Source of the DNA: Enterococcus rotai | GTDB lineage: Bacteria; Bacillota; Bacilli; Lactobacillales; Enterococcaceae | Assembly (NCBI RefSeq): GCF_001465345.1 | Contig: NZ_CP013655.1 | Coordinates: forward strand, 3,190,425 to 3,254,424 | DNA: 64,000 nucleotides | Direction: 5' to 3' | Part shown: in pieces, positions 59,486 to 64,000 of the stretch | How the letters are laid out: every line of letters starts with the position of its first letter | How positions within the stretch are numbered: position 1 is the stretch's first letter | Made by a program: the position numbers and the translations under genes | Notes under the pieces: generated by a model | The model's database searches: none | What the model saw: the letters and a program-made list of their open reading frames with translations, nothing else | Told to the model about the DNA's origin: nothing

Positions 59486-60781
59486 TTACGCTAAGCCGAC
59501 CCGTTCAAAAATAATATCAACATTTTTCAAATGATAGTTATAATCAAAGGCATCATCTAATTCTTCTTTAGACAAAATCGCAGTGATTTTATCATCTGCC
59601 TCTAGTAATGGCCTAAAGGCCGTTTGGTGATCCCAGGCATAAGCCGTTTTTGGTTGTACTAAATCATACGCTGCTTCACGAGCCATGCCATGATCAATCA
59701 ACTTCAATAAGACACGTTGGCTATAAATCAAACCATATGTTGCATCCATATTTCGTTTCATATTTTCAGGAAATACGGTTAGATTCTTCACGATATTAGA
59801 AAATCGATTCAGCATATAATCCAGCAAAATCGTTGTATCTGGAATAATGATACGCTCTGCTGACGAGTGAGAAATATCACGTTCATGCCATAAAGTAACA
59901 TTCTCATAGGCAGTTACCATATGACCACGAATAACCCGAGCTAGACCAGTCATATTTTCAGAACCAATTGGATTTCGTTTATGCGGCATCGCTGAAGATC
60001 CTTTTTGGCCTTTCGCAAAAAACTCTTCGACTTCTCTCGTCTCTGATTTTTGCAAACCACGAATTTCAGTCGCAAATTTTTCAATGCTTGTTGCAATTAG
60101 CGCCATCGATGACAAATACTCAGCATGTAAATCACGAGGTAAAACTTGTGTAGAAATTTCTTGCGCTCGAAGCCCTAAATGGTCACAAACATATTCTTCC
60201 ACAAAAGGTGAAATATTCGCAAATGTCCCTACTGCTCCACTGATTTTACCAGCTTCTACACCTTTAGCTGCATGTTCAAAACGGTCAACATTTCGTTTCA
60301 TTTCTGAATACCATAAGGCAAGTTTCAAGCCAAACGTTGTCGGTTCAGCATGTACACCATGAGTCCGGCCCATCATAACAGTCTGTTTATGCTCTTTTGC
60401 TTTTTCACCAATGATTTCAGTGAATTTCTTTAAGTCTTCTCTTAAAATATCGTTTGCTTGTTTTAACAAATAACCATATGCAGTGTCCACTACATCAGTA
60501 CTTGTCAAACCATAATGAACCCATTTACGTTCTTCCCCTAATGTTTCGGAAACGGCACGAGTAAAGGCAACTACGTCATGTCTTGTTTCCGCTTCGATTT
60601 CTAAAATACGCGCAACATCAAACGATGCATTCTCACGAATTTTTTTTACATCTTCTTTCGGGATATCTCCTAATTCAGCCCATGCTTCATCGGCCAAGAT
60701 TTCAACTTCCAGCCAAGCATTGTAGCGGTTTTCATCTGTCCAAATTGCACCCATTTCAGGTCGTGTATAACGATCGATCAT
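59486..60781 (-). CDS. purB: Adenylosuccinate lyase
   Basis: PurB releases fumarate in making AICAR and AMP. The 431-residue protein begins [20 protein letters not shown], has [20 protein letters not shown] and the lyase signature [28 protein letters not shown] precedes the ATG. It is the third gene of the purE-purK-purB operon. Confidence 0.97.
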   Translation of the reverse strand: MIDRYTRPEMGAIWTDENRYNAWLEVEILADEAWAELGDIPKEDVKKIRENASFDVARILEIEAETRHDVVAFTRAVSETLGEERKWVHYGLTSTDVVDTAYGYLLKQANDILREDLKKFTEIIGEKAKEHKQTVMMGRTHGVHAEPTTFGLKLALWYSEMKRNVDRFEHAAKGVEAGKISGAVGTFANISPFVEEYVCDHLGLRAQEISTQVLPRDLHAEYLSSMALIATSIEKFATEIRGLQKSETREVEEFFAKGQKGSSAMPHKRNPIGSENMTGLARVIRGHMVTAYENVTLWHERDISHSSAERIIIPDTTILLDYMLNRFSNIVKNLTVFPENMKRNMDATYGLIYSQRVLLKLIDHGMAREAAYDLVQPKTAYAWDHQTAFRPLLEADDKITAILSKEELDDAFDYNYHLKNVDIIFERVGLA

Positions 60782-60799
60782 TCGTTTGTTTGCTCCTTT

Positions 60800-61927
60800 T
60801 TAATCCCAAATATTGGTTTGATAAATATCTTCTAAGGTCTCAAAAACATCTTCTGTCAAAATGGTGATATGCCCCATTTTTCGACCTTTTTTCGCTTCTG
60901 CTTTACCGTAATAGTGAAAATGCCAATCTGGTTTTTCAGAAATCACGTCCATTGTTTCATAGATTTCATTTCCTAAAATATTGACCATTACAGCTTCTGA
61001 TAAAAGCTCGACTTCCGGCAACGGCCAACCGCAAATACCGCGAATATGAGCATCAAATTGACTCAATGAACAAGCTTCGATCGAGTAGTGACCAGAGTTG
61101 TGAGGTCTTGGTGCTAACTCGTTTACATAAATACCACCATCACTTGTTAAAAACATCTCAACTGCTAAAGTTCCGGCCAAATCAACAGCTTCCGCAATCA
61201 CACGAGCAATTCTCTGAGCCTCTTCAACGACATCTTCATTAACTCGCGCAGGCGCAATCGTTTCATGCAAAATATTATGTCGGTGAATATTTTCTACAAC
61301 CGGAAAAACAGTAATATCCCCTTGACCATTTCCACTTACTAAAACTGATATTTCTTTTTCATAGGGAATCCAAGCCTCTAACACACAGGTACCTTCTCTA
61401 AGAATATTCATTGAAGGAGCTAAATCTGACGTGCTGTATAAAACAAACTGGCCTTTGCCATCATATCCACCACGAGTCGTCTTTAGGACACAAGGATAAC
61501 CGATTCCATCAATTGCATCTTGGATATCTGTCGGACTAACAATCGTAGCAAACGGCGCAATCACAATATTATTTGCTTCTAAGAAAGATTTTTCCAATAA
61601 GCGATCTTGTGTGATCGCTAAAAGGTCTGTTCCTTGAGGAATGCTCACTAAATCTTGAACGTGCATCAATGCTCCAACATCTACGTTCTCAAACTCATAG
61701 GTTAAGACCTGGGCACGTTTTGCCAATTCCTCTAACGCTTCTATATCATCGTAATCAGCTAATAAATGCCAATCAGCGACTTGAGCAGCAGGGCAATCAA
61801 CAGTTGGATCTAACACGCCTACACGGAAACCCATTTCTCGTGCACTTAGAGCCATCATTCTGCCTAATTGTCCGCCACCAATAATACCGATCATTTGTCC
61901 CGGTAATAAAGGTTTATTCAAGTTCAT
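60800..61927 (-). CDS. purK: N5-carboxyaminoimidazole ribonucleotide synthase
   Basis: PurK carboxylates AIR with ATP and bicarbonate to N5-CAIR. The 375-residue ATP-grasp protein begins [20 protein letters not shown] and has [16 protein letters not shown] and [18 protein letters not shown] choose the ATG at 61927, with GGAAAG just upstream; a GTG one codon earlier is the other option. It overlaps the purE end by 14 bases. Confidence 0.97.
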   Translation of the reverse strand: MNLNKPLLPGQMIGIIGGGQLGRMMALSAREMGFRVGVLDPTVDCPAAQVADWHLLADYDDIEALEELAKRAQVLTYEFENVDVGALMHVQDLVSIPQGTDLLAITQDRLLEKSFLEANNIVIAPFATIVSPTDIQDAIDGIGYPCVLKTTRGGYDGKGQFVLYSTSDLAPSMNILREGTCVLEAWIPYEKEISVLVSGNGQGDITVFPVVENIHRHNILHETIAPARVNEDVVEEAQRIARVIAEAVDLAGTLAVEMFLTSDGGIYVNELAPRPHNSGHYSIEACSLSQFDAHIRGICGWPLPEVELLSEAVMVNILGNEIYETMDVISEKPDWHFHYYGKAEAKKGRKMGHITILTEDVFETLEDIYQTNIWD

Positions 61928-62402
61928 CACTACTTTCCATCACAGTCTCTTCGAGAAATTTACGTTTGTCTTCTAATTTCCCTGCTAACTCTATATCATA
62001 CAGGGAAAGCATCCGAACTGCAAGCAGTCCGCTATTGATAGCACCTGCTTTTCCTATCGCAGTAGTTGCTACCGGGACACCACCAGGCATTTGTACAATG
62101 GAAAGTAACGAATCCATTCCGTTGAGTGCTTTTGACTGAACTGGGACGCCGATCACAGGCAATGTTGTTTTTGCTGCGATCATGCCGGGTAAATGGGCTG
62201 CTCCTCCTGCTCCAGCAATAATAACTTTAATACCACGATTACGTGCTTGCTCAGCGAATTCAAACATATAATCAGGTGTTCGATGTGCTGAGACCACTTT
62301 TTTTTCATAAGAAATATCAAACTCATCTAAACAATCACAGGCATGTTTCATCGTTGGCCAATCAGATGTACTTCCCATAACTACTGAAACTATGACAGAC
62401 AT
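61914..62402 (-). CDS. purE: N5-carboxyaminoimidazole ribonucleotide mutase
   Basis: PurE rearranges N5-CAIR to CAIR. From the ATG at 62402 the 162-residue protein begins [20 protein letters not shown], and has [20 protein letters not shown] and [20 protein letters not shown]. The start is chosen by GAAAGGGG upstream and family match; the frame extends 20 codons through the promoter region. It leads purEKB with its own PurBox promoter. Confidence 0.97.
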   Translation of the reverse strand: MSVIVSVVMGSTSDWPTMKHACDCLDEFDISYEKKVVSAHRTPDYMFEFAEQARNRGIKVIIAGAGGAAHLPGMIAAKTTLPVIGVPVQSKALNGMDSLLSIVQMPGGVPVATTAIGKAGAINSGLLAVRMLSLYDIELAGKLEDKRKFLEETVMESSDELE

Positions 62403-62433
62403 AACATTCCCCTTTCTTTCTCTTTTCCTTTTC

Positions 62434-62508
62434 ATTTTAGCAACGGAAATCTCAAGTGTCAAAGTAAAATCGAATATTATAGATTTTTTTAATAATAATG
62501 TTCGTATT
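62434..62508 (-). promoter_or_regulatory. PurBox and promoter of the purEKB operon
   Basis: On the minus strand AATACGAACATTATT (62494-62508), then TTGACA (62457-62462) and TAAAAT (62434-62439) with 17 bases between them. The core-to--35 gap is 34 bases, as at purC and the NCS2 gene. A TATAATATTCGATTTT stretch between box and -35 resembles an inverted second PurBox half, but only here. Confidence 0.88.
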
Positions 62509-62524
62509 GAACGATCAAAAAAAG

Positions 62525-62550
62525 AAAAACCGGAAAATTGTCCGGTTTTT
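62525..62550 (-). terminator. Terminator of pbuX
   Basis: AAAAACCGGA (62525-62534) pairs perfectly with TCCGGTTTTT (62541-62550), 21 bases after the pbuX stop, just ahead of the purE PurBox. Confidence 0.92.
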
Positions 62551-62571
62551 CAAGTATCTAGAAGAATCAAT

Positions 62572-63888
62572 CTATTCCTCCGTTTTTAATCCATTGAATA
62601 ATAAATTCAAAATGATTGCTGTCAAACTACTCATTACGATACCATTTCCCGTAAACATCCTTACCGTTTCTGGCATTTGTTGAAATAGTGTAGGAATCAT
62701 ATTAAAACCAAGACCAAAGCCAATTGAAATAGCAATGATCAATAAATTTTTATCATTATTATAGTCAACTTTGGATAACATTCGCATTCCTTGAACGGCA
62801 ACCATCCCAAACATCACAAGCATACCGCCGCCTAATACTGACTCTGGAATGATTTGAGCAACTGCTCCAACTTTTGGCAACAGCCCTAAAGCAATTAAGA
62901 AAAATGCAGAATAATAAATTGGTCGGCGCGTTTTAATACCTGAAAGCTGAACGAGTCCAACATTTTGAGAAAAACCCGTATAAGGAAATGTGTTAAAAAT
63001 CCCTCCTAGAATAACAGCTAAACCTTCTGCTCGATAGCCCTTTTTCAGCTCTTCTTCTCCTATATGCTTACCTGTGATATCTCCCAGAGCAAAATAAACG
63101 CCAGTTGATTCAACCATACTAACGATCGAAATAATGATCATCAATAAGATTGAAGAAACATCAAATGTTGGGGTTCCAAAATAAAATGGTTGTGGAAAAT
63201 GAAACCACGTTGCTTGACCTACCGGCGCTAAATCAACCTGTCCTAAAATAGCAGCAAGAAGCGTACCACCAACTAATCCGACTAAAACAGCAATCGACTT
63301 GATAAATCCTCTGCCCCATACTTGAATCACAATGATCAACCCAATTGTTACAAAAGCTAGTAGCAGACTTGTAGTATTTCCAAAATCAGGAGCTGCAGCT
63401 GATCCACCACCCATCTTTTCAACAGCCACTGGGATTAGCGTTAAGCCAATTACAGTAATGACCGTTCCAGTTACTAATGGCGGAAATAGCTTTTTGATTT
63501 TCGAAAAAATTCCCGATACTAAAACAACAAAAATCCCAGAAGCGATGATCGAGCCATAAATTGCACCCACACCTTTATCACTACCAATCATAATCAACGG
63601 CGCTACCGCTTGTATTGCGCAGCCAAGTACTACTGGCAACCCAATCCCAAAAAATTTATTAACAGTCAGTTGGAGCAATGTAGCGATCCCACACATAAAA
63701 ATATCAATCGAAATCAAGTACGTCATTTGTTCTGAGTTAAAATTCAAACCTGTTCCAATCAGCAAAGGTACCGCCACAGCACCTGCGTACATCGCCAGCA
63801 GATGCTGCAAACCTAAAACTGCTGCTTTACCATTGTCAGTTTCATTTTGAACGATTTGTTCTTTTATTGGGTTCCCGTTACTTTCCAA
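62572..63888 (-). CDS. pbuX: Xanthine permease, NCS2 uracil/xanthine branch
   Basis: The 438-residue protein has about twelve membrane segments and the PbuX/UraA-type motifs LGLQHLLAMYAGAVAVPLLI, GTVITVIGLTLIPVAVEKM and FSQNVGLVQLSGIKTRRPIY. It imports xanthine, and perhaps other bases, with protons. Its start is TTG at 63888 with a G-rich site upstream, close after the stop of xpt, so xpt-pbuX form the usual salvage operon. The regulator of that operon lies outside the window. Confidence 0.9.
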   Translation of the reverse strand: MESNGNPIKEQIVQNETDNGKAAVLGLQHLLAMYAGAVAVPLLIGTGLNFNSEQMTYLISIDIFMCGIATLLQLTVNKFFGIGLPVVLGCAIQAVAPLIMIGSDKGVGAIYGSIIASGIFVVLVSGIFSKIKKLFPPLVTGTVITVIGLTLIPVAVEKMGGGSAAAPDFGNTTSLLLAFVTIGLIIVIQVWGRGFIKSIAVLVGLVGGTLLAAILGQVDLAPVGQATWFHFPQPFYFGTPTFDVSSILLMIIISIVSMVESTGVYFALGDITGKHIGEEELKKGYRAEGLAVILGGIFNTFPYTGFSQNVGLVQLSGIKTRRPIYYSAFFLIALGLLPKVGAVAQIIPESVLGGGMLVMFGMVAVQGMRMLSKVDYNNDKNLLIIAISIGFGLGFNMIPTLFQQMPETVRMFTGNGIVMSSLTAIILNLLFNGLKTEE

Positions 63889-63890
63889 GT

Positions 63891-64000
63891 TTACGCATCC
63901 CCCTCAAGAAATTCGACTTCTCCATTTTTCAATGATGCGATACGAGCTAATGACACTACACGTAAGCCCATTTGTTCTAATAACTCTCGTCCGTCTTGGA
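63891..64000 (-). CDS. xpt: Xanthine phosphoribosyltransferase, C-terminal end (runs off the right edge)
   Basis: A minus-strand frame open at the window edge gives 35 visible residues and a stop at 63891-63893. The tail reads [20 protein letters not shown] and matches the Xpt C-terminus, in which a Q/FxxGR loop and VESLARI are typical. The start, active site and upstream riboswitch or operator are outside the window. The overlap with pbuX supports the assignment. Confidence 0.8.
   Translation of the reverse strand, partial: QDGRELLEQMGLRVVSLARIASLKNGEVEFLEGDA

Noticed and set aside
62463-62493. Second, inverted PurBox at purE (TATAATATTCGATTTT)
   Set aside because: No matching element is present at the same distance at purC or the NCS2 gene, so I treat the single box as the functional unit.

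Overview
The window is a low-GC, gene-dense stretch of a Lactobacillales chromosome, almost certainly Enterococcus. This rests on strong AGGAGG ribosome sites, an LPXTG surface protein, comE genes, the dnaE-pfkA-pyk block, an ylaN-ftsW-pyc-ylbC-ylbF-ylbG-rsmD-coaD-sepM block in Bacillus-like order, and a long pur operon. I cannot name the species. I see no rRNA, tRNA, CRISPR array, insertion sequence or prophage; the region is core chromosome.

Layout. 1-1.9 kb: a partial gene at the left edge, an MBL-fold hydrolase and a histidine phosphatase, with a structured spacer between the last two. 1.9-7.1 kb: an N-acetylmuramic acid (MurNAc) catabolic cluster, mupG-murQ-murP then murR, with a nearby glucose-type EIIA gene that can supply the EIIA missing from MurP. 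A perfect palindrome overlaps the mupG promoter. 7.2-10.3 kb: uppP, then a Fur-box-preceded P1B-4 type metal ATPase. 10.4-13.8 kb: an HD hydrolase, the DUF47-Pit phosphate transporter pair, rpsT and a SnoaL-like protein. 13.8-18.5 kb: holA and comEC-comEB-comEA. 18.6-20.0 kb: an ECF-like sigma factor followed by a PH-domain membrane protein of unknown role. 20.0-29.7 kb: the sepM to ylaN block, plus a 51-residue membrane protein too short for routine gene calling. 29.8-38.4 kb: GNAT, adhP, pyk, pfkA, dnaE and a small DUF2929 protein. 38.5-47.7 kb: an MFS exporter, a PurBox-controlled purine permease, a wall-anchored 5'-nucleotidase, a DUF1361 protein, a HAD phosphatase, and a radical-SAM/DUF4130 pair linked to DNA repair. 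47.8-64 kb: an orphan Phd-like protein, then purine biosynthesis as two minus-strand operons (purCSQLFMNHD and purEKB). The two operons are separated by an uncharacterised 128-residue protein and a minimal pyrophosphatase-like protein. The window ends in pbuX and the 3' end of xpt.

How it works together. The right third is a purine regulon covering de novo synthesis (purC to purD, purE/K/B), base uptake (NCS2 permease, PbuX), base salvage (Xpt) and probably extracellular nucleotide breakdown (LPXTG nucleotidase). Three promoters (purC, purE, NCS2) carry a CGAACATTA box with identical spacing to the -35 and -10 elements, which points to PurR acting as an activator as in Lactococcus. The left end recycles cell-wall MurNAc. 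The centre holds central carbon metabolism (pfkA, pyk, pyc), replication (dnaE, holA) and cell-wall genes (ftsW, uppP).

The least explained items are the ECF/PH-domain pair, the radical-SAM pair, the structured spacer at 973-1125, the 58.6 kb orphan gene and two families of look-alike hairpins.
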